From Brevinematales bacterium (GTDB lineage Bacteria; Spirochaetota; Brevinematia; Brevinematales; GWF1-51-8), in NCBI GenBank assembly GCA_020059465.1, contig JAGVBZ010000020.1, positions 62,001 through 126,000 of the forward strand: 64,000 bases of DNA, given 5' to 3'. The notes under the pieces are model-generated. The model was not told the origin of the DNA. It worked only from the letters and a program-made list of their open reading frames with translations, and did no database searches. Below are positions 17,504 to 25,292 of the stretch, in pieces (position 1 is the first letter of the stretch; every line of letters starts with the position of its first letter). Made by a program: the position numbers and the translations under genes.

Positions 17504-17580
17504 AATAACCTCCCTAGAGATTTTACACCAATAAAGTAAAATACAAATAAAAATATTTCAAATAATTAGTTAAACATTTA

Positions 17581-17994
17581 TCAATTTTTTACTATCAAAT
17601 CACTTAAGTTCCTATTTTTCATTAATTCTATCACCCCGTCCGACATTTCATGCCAAAAATCTCCGACAGGACAGCGTTTCTTAGCTTTGCGGTAACAATT
17701 CTTTACTCCGCGTACGCACGGGACGAACATCATATCCTCCCCTAAAGCGGATGAAATATCATAGATATTAATTTTTTTCGGGTCTTTTACCAGTTTATAC
17801 CCGCCGCCCTTCCCGCGATTGCCCTTGATAAAACCCGCCTTTACGAAAGACGAGATGATCTGTTCCAGATACTTGTTGGATATCTGTTCCTTTTCGGCAA
17901 TATGGGAAATGGAAATCAGTTCGTTCCGCCCGTAATACTCCGCAATATTAGACATAAAACGGAGCCCGTAACGAAGCTTCGTAGGCATTTTCAT
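17581..17994 (-). CDS. Rrf2-family regulator with three cysteines (second copy)
   Basis: The protein has 137 residues. The winged helix contains TKLRYGLRFMSNIAEYYG, recognition helix NKYLEQIISSF (about residues 40-50) and wing NRGKGGGYKL. Cys93, Cys100 and Cys108 (C-x6-C-x7-C) could hold an Fe-S cluster. It diverges strongly from the Rrf2 at 15137 and lacks that gene's palindrome upstream. Its promoter is clear, but no target gene adjoins it. Confidence 0.85.
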   Translation of the reverse strand: MKMPTKLRYGLRFMSNIAEYYGRNELISISHIAEKEQISNKYLEQIISSFVKAGFIKGNRGKGGGYKLVKDPKKINIYDISSALGEDMMFVPCVRGVKNCYRKAKKRCPVGDFWHEMSDGVIELMKNRNLSDLIVKN

Positions 17995-18033
17995 AGAAAA
18001 TCCCCCTTCTCATGTGTGATTCTTTCGATTTAA

Positions 18034-18062
18034 ATTATATATTAAAAGATAAAATATTGCAA
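18034..18062 (-). promoter_or_regulatory. Promoter for second Rrf2 gene
   Basis: On the minus strand TTGCAA (18062-18057) and TATAAT (18039-18034) are separated by 17 bases, about 40 bases upstream of the ATG at 17994. Confidence 0.65.
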
Positions 18063-18097
18063 CGTATAATTAGATATTTTACCTGAAAGATAGGATT

Positions 18098-18126
18098 AAA
18101 AAAAACCGCCCGCTATTAGCGGGCGG
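18098..18126 (-). terminator. Rho-independent terminator after rlpA
   Basis: An 8-bp all-GC stem (CCGCCCGC 18106-18113 with GCGGGCGG 18119-18126) is followed on the minus strand by eight T (plus-strand A at 18098-18105). Confidence 0.9.
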
Positions 18127-18143
18127 CTGTTTAATTATTCAGT

Positions 18144-19724
18144 TTATTCGTCGGCGCTTTGAACTGTGATTTTTACCATAAGCGCAGGCAGGTTCATCGC
18201 CTTCATTTTATCGGCGACCTTTAATGCCGTTTCCAGCGAATCGTAGTAACCGATCCGCACACGATAGTAGAGCACTCCCTTGACAACCGAATCGCGGATA
18301 ATGACGTTATACCCCATCCCTTTGAGTTTATCGTATAGCTTCTGCGCGTTCTTGAGATCCTTAAACGCGCCGACCTGAATCAGGTATTTTTCACCCGTAC
18401 CGACCGGCCCGTAGTTTTCCTGCGTATCGATTTTTATCGTTTTGTTTTTATCGGCGCTCATTTTTTCAGGTGTGACCTTATAGTCCGATAATTCGCTTTG
18501 AGGTACGACCTTGATCTTATCGGACGGCAGAACATCGGTTTTACCCTGATTCTTACCCGGTTTGACGGGCAGTTTATCGGCGTTCTGCACATCTATCTCG
18601 ATCTCGTCATAGATGATCGATTTTTCATGACTGATCGCGGTATCGTCCCACGAATTATCCTCGGCAATCAGGATTTCAGGGGTAACTTCCCCGGTAATAA
18701 CAGGACCTTTATTTTTTATCACTTTATTTTCAGGTATATCGATAGTAAAGTTCTCCGCCGCTTTATCCTCAGGGACATTGATCGTAATATCCTCGATATC
18801 GGAGCCGTCCACCTCGGGAAGATCGTCCACCGGAACGTTGAGATCGACGACGTTCTTATTGGGTACGTTAATATTCGTCTTTTTAACAACATCGTTAGTT
18901 TTCGCTGTGTTCACCGGTTTGACTGCAGTATTGTTAACCGGCGGATCAACCGTCTTGTTTGGTTTCACAGTCTTAATACCCGGGTCGAACGGTTCCTCGA
19001 ACGGTTCTTCAATCACAAATTCCATATCGTCCGCCGTGTTTACTGCGTCGGTATTGATGGTGTTCATACTTACAGGCTTCTCGATCACATTCTGGGAAGT
19101 AGGTATCTTCGATTTTACCGTATTGGTATAAACATTCGTGATCACCTTGATGATCTTATTGGTCACAAATATCGCATTGGTCTTTGTCAGTATTTTCGTG
19201 ACAACGTTGGTGACATAGTAATCGATCGAGATGATACCGTTGGAAAGTTTCTCGGTCATAATAGGCTTGGGCGATGTCGGCGATACGATATTATTCGTAT
19301 TAGTGACAGGGGGTTTGGACGGATTATAGTCGCTGAGGGTAACCCCGGCGGTATTGCCGCTTCCCAGTTTTATCATGGTGACCATGACGTATGCGGTGCC
19401 TTTTTTGATAAAGCCGAGGGATTCCGCCGCTGTCCGCGAAAGATCGATCAGACGCCCGTCGGCGACAGGCCCGCGGTCGTTTATCATGACTATCACCTTA
19501 TTGCCGTTTTCGAGATTCTCCACCTCGACTACGGTTCCGAACGGGAGTGTTTTATGCGCGGCGGTCATCTTAGCGGGATCGTACAGGTCGCCGCTCGCGG
19601 TCTTTTTCCCTGAATACTCGTCGCTGTAATAAGACGCTACCCCGTATAAATACTTGGGCAGCTGGGAAAAAAGATTTATGGTTATACCCGTCAGTAGAAT
19701 CGCTATTAACCATCTGATTTTCAT
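18144..19724 (-). CDS. rlpA: RlpA-like septal lytic transglycosylase with SPOR domain
   Basis: The protein has 526 residues. A signal peptide (to about residue 20) is followed by the RlpA double-psi beta-barrel: GVASYYSDEYSGKKTASGD (about 28-46), AAHKTLPFGTVVEV and NDRGPVADGRLIDLSRTAA (about 87-105). A low-complexity Asn/Thr/Val-rich region of about 280 residues comes next, and a SPOR domain closes the protein (YLIQVGAFKDLKNAQKLYDKL and YYRVRIGYYDSLETA, about 440-520). RlpA cleaves denuded glycan strands, and SPOR targets it to septa. Transcription likely depends on the flagellar sigma factor: a sigma-28 consensus lies upstream. Confidence 0.88.
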   Translation of the reverse strand: MKIRWLIAILLTGITINLFSQLPKYLYGVASYYSDEYSGKKTASGDLYDPAKMTAAHKTLPFGTVVEVENLENGNKVIVMINDRGPVADGRLIDLSRTAAESLGFIKKGTAYVMVTMIKLGSGNTAGVTLSDYNPSKPPVTNTNNIVSPTSPKPIMTEKLSNGIISIDYYVTNVVTKILTKTNAIFVTNKIIKVITNVYTNTVKSKIPTSQNVIEKPVSMNTINTDAVNTADDMEFVIEEPFEEPFDPGIKTVKPNKTVDPPVNNTAVKPVNTAKTNDVVKKTNINVPNKNVVDLNVPVDDLPEVDGSDIEDITINVPEDKAAENFTIDIPENKVIKNKGPVITGEVTPEILIAEDNSWDDTAISHEKSIIYDEIEIDVQNADKLPVKPGKNQGKTDVLPSDKIKVVPQSELSDYKVTPEKMSADKNKTIKIDTQENYGPVGTGEKYLIQVGAFKDLKNAQKLYDKLKGMGYNVIIRDSVVKGVLYYRVRIGYYDSLETALKVADKMKAMNLPALMVKITVQSADE

Positions 19725-19754
19725 CCGTAGCCTCCGGCTTTTTTTCTTATTTAA

Positions 19755-19781
19755 GTATCGGCAGAAAAATAAAAGCGTTTA
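19755..19781 (-). promoter_or_regulatory. Sigma-28 (FliA) type promoter for rlpA
   Basis: Reading the minus strand, TAAA (19781-19778), 15 bases, GCCGATAC (19762-19755) matches the TAAA-N15-GCCGATAA consensus at 11 of 12 positions. The rlpA ATG lies about 30 bases downstream with GGAGG. Confidence 0.65.
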
Positions 19782-19804
19782 GAAATACCGACATTCGCAC
19801 TTAC

Positions 19805-19833
19805 TTGACTTTTCAATGCCTCTTATATAAAAT
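19805..19833 (+). promoter_or_regulatory. Promoter for tRNA-Pro
   Basis: TTGACT (19805-19810), 17 bases, TAAAAT (19828-19833). The mature tRNA starts about 42 bases downstream, leaving a short 5' leader. Confidence 0.55.
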
Positions 19834-19874
19834 ATCATGCTCTTGTGAATATGTAAAGCAATTCCAAATATTTT

Positions 19875-19950
19875 CGGGCTGTAGCGCAGTTCGGTTTAGC
19901 GCACTACCTTGGGGTGGTAGGGGCCGAGAGTTCAAATCTCTCCAGCCCGA
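19875..19950 (+). tRNA. tRNA-Pro (anticodon GGG)
   Basis: The 76-base sequence folds into a complete cloverleaf. The acceptor pairs CGGGCTG (19875-19881) with CAGCCCG (19943-19949), the D stem is GCGC/GCGC, the anticodon stem is CTACC/GGTAG with loop TTGGGGT, and the T stem is GAGAG/CTCTC with loop TTCAAAT. Anticodon GGG (19911-19913) reads CCC/CCU proline codons. The discriminator is A, CCA is not encoded, and a T-run (aattttttac) follows. Confidence 0.95.
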
Positions 19951-20014
19951 AATTTTTTACGATTACGGTGATTTTTTCCGTTTTCGCGCGTATTAATTTA
20001 AAGTAATGTGTTCA

Positions 20015-20114
20015 GAATCATGATCCGGCGGCACGGATTGGCAACTCCGGATAATCGCATGAAACCGTACGCCGTTCGGGCGAGTCTAATGATTCAGCAT
20101 TCCCTCCAAGGAGG
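20015..20114 (+). ncRNA. Candidate structured 5' leader RNA of LysM lipoprotein 2
   Basis: Complementary segments suggest a closed structure. The outer stem pairs GAATCAT (20015-20021) with ATGATTC (20089-20095). The inner helix pairs CGGCG (20026-20030) with CGCCG (20070-20074) and ACGG (20033-20036) with CCGT (20065-20068) across a small internal loop. The apical region carries GGCAACTCC. The ribosome site GGAGG (20110-20114) sits in a palindrome CCTCCAAGGAGG just before the ATG at 20120. It does not match the TPP, SAM, cobalamin, c-di-GMP or c-di-AMP consensus I know. The pairing is seen; a regulatory role is inference. Confidence 0.45.
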
Positions 20115-20119
20115 CGGAA

Positions 20120-21499
20120 ATGAATAAGCGGATCGGTTTTATAAGCGGGTTATTGTTGGGGGCGTTTTTCCTGCTGGTATCGTGCGGCGGAGCGCCTGTA
20201 AAAGAGATGGACGAAGCGCGCGCCGCATTGGATAAAGCAAAAGAGGCAGACGCGAAGGTATATGCGGTAAAGGAGTATAAGGACGCCGAGGACGATTTCC
20301 TGATGGCGGTGACTTATACCAATCAGAATAAGAACGGCGAGGCGAAAGAGAAAGCCCTCGCATCCAAGGCGAAAGCCGAAGAATCGTACAAGCTCTCCGT
20401 ACAAACCCGCGCCAGAACAATCTACGAAAATAACAAATCCCTGATTACCAAGGCGAAGGAAGTCTACGCCGATAAGATCAAGCCCGCCGAATATGCGTCT
20501 GCGGTATCGAATAACTTGAAGGTCGGGCAGTTCATCGATCAGTCGAACTTTACGGCCGCGTACGAAACCGGCGCGCCTATCGAAAAGAGCCTGAAATCCA
20601 TCATCGCCGAATGCCGCCAGCTTCTGGACAGCGCCAAGCTATCGCTCGAGAACGTACAGTCCCGTTACGCATGGGCGGAGAAGTCCGAAATCGTCAAGAA
20701 GTACGCGATGGCGGAACTGGAACAGGCGAAGCCGCTGATCGCGGAATCCGCCTCGTCGCTATCGTCGGGCGACCCGAAGACGTCGTCGGATAAGTCCTAT
20801 CAGGCGGACAAACTGATTACCGCCGCGCTCGATAAGGCGAACGCCGCGTACAAGAAATCGCTCGAAAAACCCGCGGTCAAGCCCCAGCCCGATCCTGTTC
20901 CTCAAACGGACGAGGAACTCGATAAAAAGAAGGCGGCGGAAGAGATGAAGAAAGCCAACGAGATACTCGAGAAGATAAAGAAGGACAAAGACAAGAAAGG
21001 GAGTTTCCTCGATAAAAACACCCACGATTTTACTCTTTCGTACTCCCCGATGATCATGTTCGCGCAGGGGTTGCTGAAAATCGATTCCTCACAGCTTATC
21101 CCCGAGACCAACAAGAATAAAACGCTTACCCCCGCCGAGAAGGAAGCGATGATGCCGAAGGAAGTCCCCGACGAGGAAGTGACGATCGAACTGGTGGAGA
21201 AGTATTACCAGCTCGCGCAGGACGCTTACGATAAGGCTGAATACCTCGACGCGGTGGATTTCGCGCGCGAGGCGATGCGGCTCGCGGAGATTCTGCTCAA
21301 TCAGCAGGAGGGCAAGACTTACACGGTCGTGCTGAACCCGAAGGACAGGGACTGCCTGTGGAAGATCGCCGCGCGGATGTATGACAATAACGCGTGGATG
21401 TGGCCGATCATCTGGAAGGCGAACACCGGCCAAATCAAGGATCCCGACTTGATCTATCCCGACCAGGTATTCAAGATTCCGCCGTCGATAATCAAGTAA
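20120..21499 (+). CDS. LysM-containing lipoprotein (paralogue 2)
   Basis: The protein has 459 residues with the same plan as the gene at 12935-14320. It has a lipobox LVSC (Cys about 22), a DUF4398-like Ala/Lys/Glu-rich helical region (about 28-290), a charged linker, DEEVTIELVEKYYQLA, and a C-terminal LysM-like module with DCLWKIAARMYDNNAWMWP and DPDLIYPDQVFKIP. The C-terminal 100 residues are nearly identical to the paralogue, while the middle differs more, as expected for a conserved peptidoglycan-binding end. A strong SD lies within a palindrome, and a foldable leader precedes it. A terminator follows. Confidence 0.8.
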   Translation: MNKRIGFISGLLLGAFFLLVSCGGAPVKEMDEARAALDKAKEADAKVYAVKEYKDAEDDFLMAVTYTNQNKNGEAKEKALASKAKAEESYKLSVQTRARTIYENNKSLITKAKEVYADKIKPAEYASAVSNNLKVGQFIDQSNFTAAYETGAPIEKSLKSIIAECRQLLDSAKLSLENVQSRYAWAEKSEIVKKYAMAELEQAKPLIAESASSLSSGDPKTSSDKSYQADKLITAALDKANAAYKKSLEKPAVKPQPDPVPQTDEELDKKKAAEEMKKANEILEKIKKDKDKKGSFLDKNTHDFTLSYSPMIMFAQGLLKIDSSQLIPETNKNKTLTPAEKEAMMPKEVPDEEVTIELVEKYYQLAQDAYDKAEYLDAVDFAREAMRLAEILLNQQEGKTYTVVLNPKDRDCLWKIAARMYDNNAWMWPIIWKANTGQIKDPDLIYPDQVFKIPPSIIK

Positions 21500-21512
21500 A
21501 CGATAGATGAAA

Positions 21513-21540
21513 CCCCTGCTGAAAAGCGGGGGCTTCTTTA
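21513..21540 (+). terminator. Rho-independent terminator after LysM lipoprotein 2
   Basis: The stem pairs CCCCTGCT (21513-21520) with AGCGGGGG (21525-21532), with a GAAA-type loop, and is followed by CTTCTTTATTT. One T-G wobble is present. Confidence 0.75.
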
Positions 21541-22012
21541 TTTATTAGAATAGAATTATTTTAAGGAGTGATAATTCGATAATAAATTTCATTCAGATAA
21601 TAAAATCGATAAAATGATACTACCTTCTTTCTGTCGCCAGAAAGAAAGCTAGCAAAGAAAGAGCGCCCCGCTGTGATGCCGCTAAAAAGAATAGGGTTGT
21701 AAAACGGGAAACGCCGAAACTCGCCTTGAAACATTTAAAAGAACGAAAAAAAACATGCTCGGACAACGGCGTTTCTTTCCGTTTTACAGGGAAGAATTGC
21801 GGCATAACAGCGGGGAAAAAAGCCAATTGGAAAACATATCTGCATGCGCAGAATGCAGGCGAGTACCCCGCAGGGGAGTATCGAGGCCTCACGCAATGGA
21901 TGGTACTCCTAGCGGAGGGGGGATGAGTTTGTGTTATATCGCAGGCTGGTAGATGATCAGGCTCATTGTCCGTAATGGGTTTAGCCCCCTCATTACAGTC
22001 AAGGACAAGCCG
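21541..22012. other. Gene-free region rich in inverted repeats
   Basis: No convincing gene is seen here. The region holds a small TTCTTTCTG/CAGAAAGAA hairpin near 21625-21650, the long imperfect inverted repeat 21666-21815, GC hairpins near 21860-21925 and a GTAATG/CATTAC pair near 21970-22000. Open frames on both strands are short, low-complexity and lack ribosome sites. It looks like remnants of intergenic repeat elements. Confidence 0.5.
21666..21815. repeat. 150-bp imperfect inverted repeat (foldback/MITE-like)
   Basis: The left tip CCCCGCTGTGATGCCGC (21666-21682) pairs with GCGGCATAACAGCGGGG (21799-21815) with one mismatch. Inner arms GTAAAACGG...AAACGCCG (21699-21716) pair with 21767-21787 apart from a 3-base insertion. 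The central loop of about 50 bases is A-rich. No transposase is present. Target-site duplication was not identified. Confidence 0.6.
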
Positions 22013-22858
22013 TCACTCAGTGACTTCCCGCTTCATCGCCGCGACGGCGATCCCCGCGATAATCATCACCGATCCCACCCCGAACCAGATATTCATCGGC
22101 TCGGAGAACACCACTGCGCCGAAAAGGATTCCCAACGGGATTTTCAGGAGAGTCAGCACCGCCGCGCGGGTCGCCCCGACATAACGGAATCCGTAGTTCA
22201 TGATGACGTTGCCCACGAAAAACGACGCACCGATCCCAGTGAGGATCAGCAGGGTGTTCACGTCGATATGCGATGTTTCCGGGATCGAGAAGAGGTTGAT
22301 CGCGACGCCGAATATCCCTACCGCGAGGTAGACAGTGAGGGAATCGTTATCGCGGCGGGCGATCTTGATATACTGGGTCGCGAGCCCGCCGACTACTCCC
22401 GCCGATAGCGCGGTAATATCGCCGATCAGGTTTGCGCTGCCCCCGTCGCGGAATACGACCACGCTTCCCGCGATACACAGGATCGCGCCGATCCATACCG
22501 ACGCTCCGGCACGCTCCTTGAAGAAGAAATATCCGTAGACCGCGGAGAACACGGGATAAGTGGTGCTGAGCAGGGTCGCCCTGCCGACCCCGGAGTACGA
22601 TACCGCGAGGAAAAACAATGTCATCGGTATCGCGCCGAAAAATCCCCGCAGGAGAAGGAACTTGATATTCCGCGGACGGGTCTTATCCCGGAGAACGAAT
22701 AGGATAGGGACTCCGATTACGAGGGAGAACGCGCAGGTAAAAAGGATACGGTAAAACCCGCTGACGCTTTCCGGCACGGCCTTGATAAGAAGCGCGCCCG
22801 CGGTCATCAGCAGGTTCGAGAGCAGGATAGTGATAATACCTTTCGTCGAATCTTTCAT
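22013..22858 (-). CDS. EamA/DMT-family transporter
   Basis: The protein has 281 residues with about ten hydrophobic helices and the two-fold EamA layout typical of drug/metabolite transporters. The first half has LLRGFFGAIPMTLFFLAVSYSG, and the second half has FVGNVIMNYGFRYVGATRAAVL and a Glu/Pro-containing WFGVGSVMIIAGI end. It is an inner-membrane permease; the substrate cannot be inferred. The upstream gene's terminator separates it from the SPFH gene. Confidence 0.85.
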   Translation of the reverse strand: MKDSTKGIITILLSNLLMTAGALLIKAVPESVSGFYRILFTCAFSLVIGVPILFVLRDKTRPRNIKFLLLRGFFGAIPMTLFFLAVSYSGVGRATLLSTTYPVFSAVYGYFFFKERAGASVWIGAILCIAGSVVVFRDGGSANLIGDITALSAGVVGGLATQYIKIARRDNDSLTVYLAVGIFGVAINLFSIPETSHIDVNTLLILTGIGASFFVGNVIMNYGFRYVGATRAAVLTLLKIPLGILFGAVVFSEPMNIWFGVGSVMIIAGIAVAAMKREVTE

Positions 22859-22862
22859 AGTT

Positions 22863-22893
22863 TAAAAATATACCCCCGTTTTATCGACGGGGG
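22863..22893 (-). terminator. Rho-independent terminator after SPFH gene
   Basis: A 7-bp stem CCCCCGT (22873-22879) pairs with ACGGGGG (22887-22893), followed on the minus strand by TATTTTTAAA. It lies between the SPFH stop and the EamA start. Confidence 0.75.
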
Positions 22894-22914
22894 TTTGTTT
22901 ATTGGGCCGATAGA

Positions 22915-23901
22915 TTATTTTTTTCCTACCACATTTTCGAGCAGTTCCTTGATACCGCCGAGTGAGCCCATCAGCGCCGAACTCTCGTATGGAAGGAATA
23001 CCACACGGTTATCGTTGGTTGCGGCGATAGCTTTATAAGCGTCCACATATTTAATAGCCACCAGATACTGGGTGGGGTCGTTGCCGGGTACGGCGTCGCT
23101 GATCTTCTTCAGCGCCAGCGCTTCCGCTTCGGCGAGCTTGAGACGCGCGTTCGCTTCCCCTTCCGCCTGCAGTATGTTCGACTGGCGGAGACCTTCGGCC
23201 TGTTTGATGCGGGCTTCCATCTCACCCTGCGCGCGCGTGATAGCGGCGTTCTTTTCGCCCTCGGCGATCAGGATGATCTCGCGCTTTCCGCGCTCGGCGC
23301 GCATTTGTTTTTCCATCGCGGCCTTGATGTCTTCCGGCGGGTTGATATCCTGGAGTTCCACACGGTTGACCTTGACGCCCCATTTATCGGTGGCTTCGTC
23401 GAGGATCAGGCGGAGTTTCTGGTTAATATGGTCGCGGGAGATCAGGGTCTCGTCCAATTCGAGTTCGCCGATCACGTTACGGAGAGTGGTCTGGGTGAGT
23501 TTCTCGATAGCGTCGGGAAGGTTCTGGATCTCGTAGGTCGCTTTGACAGGGTCGGTGACCTGATAGTAGAGCATAGCGTTAATCTCGATAGTGACGTTAT
23601 CCTTGGTGATGACGTTCTGACGCGGGAAGTCCATGACGACTTCGCGGAGGTCGATCAGGTCGATTTCCCTGCGTTCGTACCAGTACTGGCCGCGCGCTTC
23701 GCGGACAAACTTCCACTGTATCTTGCGGGCTTTATCGATCAGGGGAAAAACCAGATTCATACCGGGCTTGAGGGTCTTTTTGTACCTTCCCAACCGTTCG
23801 ATAATCATAGCCTGACTCTGCTGGATGATCTTGATCGACGATGCGATAATAATCAGCAGGGCGAGCGCCGCCACCGATAAAACGATAATCAGTTCCGTCA
23901 T
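22915..23901 (-). CDS. SPFH/Band 7 (stomatin/QmcA-like) membrane protein
   Basis: The protein has 328 residues. One N-terminal membrane helix (about 5-25) is followed by the Band 7 domain (IIQQSQAMIIERLGRYKKTLKPGMNLV, VDFPRQNVITKDNVTIEINAMLYYQV). A long Ala/Glu/Arg-rich coiled coil follows (KQMRAERGKREIILIAEGEKNAAITRAQGE, about 190-260). It probably forms oligomeric rings in membrane microdomains. No NfeD partner lies nearby, so the QmcA/stomatin branch is favoured over the NfeD-linked one. Confidence 0.88.
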   Translation of the reverse strand: MTELIIVLSVAALALLIIIASSIKIIQQSQAMIIERLGRYKKTLKPGMNLVFPLIDKARKIQWKFVREARGQYWYERREIDLIDLREVVMDFPRQNVITKDNVTIEINAMLYYQVTDPVKATYEIQNLPDAIEKLTQTTLRNVIGELELDETLISRDHINQKLRLILDEATDKWGVKVNRVELQDINPPEDIKAAMEKQMRAERGKREIILIAEGEKNAAITRAQGEMEARIKQAEGLRQSNILQAEGEANARLKLAEAEALALKKISDAVPGNDPTQYLVAIKYVDAYKAIAATNDNRVVFLPYESSALMGSLGGIKELLENVVGKK

Positions 23902-24008
23902 AAAAGCCTCCTAATATTAAGTGAAAAGTAGAAGAGAGTGAGTGGAATCCTACTTTTCCTTGTTTTTTTCCGCGGTATCCGTGTGAAAACGGGGCAGATG
24001 ACATCCCG

Positions 24009-25292
24009 CTATTTATTATTCCGTATTTCATTCAGCGACTTCACCGCGCAGTACTCCCCGCACATGGAACAGTAGTCCTTATCGGCGACCCCGCTCGATT
24101 CGCGGCGTTCCCGCGCGGTATCGGGGTCGATAGCGAGACGGTACATCTCGTCCCAGTCCAGTTTCTTTCTCGCGCGCGACATAGCGTCGTCGCGGCTGCG
24201 CACCCGTTTCCCGTACTTCACCATATCGGCGGCATGGGCGGCGATTTTCGACGCGATCACGCCCTCGCGGACATCGGAAAGGTCGGGCAGGCAGAGATGC
24301 TCGGCGGGAGTGAGGTAGCAGAGGAAATCCGCGCCTACCGATCCGGCGATCGCTCCGCCGATAGCCCCGGCGATATGATCGTATCCCGGCGCGATATCGG
24401 TAACCAGCGGGCCGAGTATATAAAACGGCGCGTTATCGCAAAGGGATTTCTGGAGACGGATATTGGTCTCGACCTGATCGAGAGGGACATGCCCCGGCCC
24501 TTCGATCATGACCTGCACATTCGCCTCACGCGCGCGCCGTCCGAGTTCGCCGAGCGTGATCAATTCCTCGATCTGCGCTCGGTCGCTCGCGTCGGCGGTC
24601 GCCCCCGGACGCATCCCGTCGCCGAGCGACAGGGTTACATCGTATTTATAGGCGATCTCAAGAATACGGTCGTAATACGTATAGAGCGGGTTTTCGGCAT
24701 TGTTGGCTTCCATCCAGACGCAGAGCATCGATCCGCCGCGGCTGACCACATCGAGGATACGTCCGCCGGTGTTGACATACTCCCACGCCTTCCGGGTGAT
24801 GCCCGCGTGCACGGTCATAAAGTCCACGCCTTCTTTAGCCTGGCTTTCGATGACCGCGAGGTAATCGTCTATGGTCATTTCGGCGATATGCTTCTTTTTT
24901 TTGGATATCTCGAACCCGGCCTGATAGATTGGAACCGTACCGAGCGGGATTTTCGACTCAGCGAGGATGCGTGCGCGGACAGTGTTCAGGATCGCGCCGA
25001 GGCTTAAGTCCATCACCGTATCGGAACCGTACTTCTCGGATATCTTGAGCTTCGCGAGTTCGAGTTCGATATCCATCCGGTCCGGCGACGTGCCGATATT
25101 GGCGTTTACCTTCGTCAGCAGGTCTTTCCCTACCCCGACGGGAGCGATATCGTGAATATTATTCTTCAGTATGACCGCTTCGCCCGAAGCCACGCTTTCG
25201 AGCAGGCCGGTAACATCTATGCCTTCTTTTTCGGCGACCTTTTTTATTTCCGGGGTGATTATCCCCTTCTTAGCCGCCTCAATCTGAGTCAT
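24009..25292 (-). CDS. thiC: Phosphomethylpyrimidine synthase ThiC (or ThiC-like paralogue)
   Basis: The protein has 427 residues of the short ThiC type (MTQIEAAKKGIITPEIKKVA at the start; DLSLGAILNTVRARIL; EGPGHVPLDQVETN; CYLTPAEHLCLP). The radical-SAM Fe-S motif near the C-terminus reads CSMCGEYC (C-x2-C-x3-C), one residue shorter than the C-x2-C-x4-C I expect for the E. coli type. ThiC converts aminoimidazole ribotide to HMP phosphate for thiamine. No other thi gene and no TPP riboswitch adjoin it, so a BzaF-type paralogue (5-hydroxybenzimidazole for cobamides) is possible. The start at 25292 follows GGAGG by seven bases. It overlaps the upstream gene by 14 bases. Confidence 0.82.
   Translation of the reverse strand: MTQIEAAKKGIITPEIKKVAEKEGIDVTGLLESVASGEAVILKNNIHDIAPVGVGKDLLTKVNANIGTSPDRMDIELELAKLKISEKYGSDTVMDLSLGAILNTVRARILAESKIPLGTVPIYQAGFEISKKKKHIAEMTIDDYLAVIESQAKEGVDFMTVHAGITRKAWEYVNTGGRILDVVSRGGSMLCVWMEANNAENPLYTYYDRILEIAYKYDVTLSLGDGMRPGATADASDRAQIEELITLGELGRRAREANVQVMIEGPGHVPLDQVETNIRLQKSLCDNAPFYILGPLVTDIAPGYDHIAGAIGGAIAGSVGADFLCYLTPAEHLCLPDLSDVREGVIASKIAAHAADMVKYGKRVRSRDDAMSRARKKLDWDEMYRLAIDPDTARERRESSGVADKDYCSMCGEYCAVKSLNEIRNNK

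Noticed and set aside
19805-19996. Short plus-strand frame over the tRNA-Pro region
   Set aside because: It overlaps the tRNA and its promoter and has no ribosome site.
21620-21892. Open frame of 90 codons on the minus strand in the repeat-rich spacer
   Set aside because: It crosses the 150-bp inverted repeat, is low in complexity (Phe/Ala/Arg runs), has no ribosome site and ends in a sequence typical of spurious frames over intergenic repeats.
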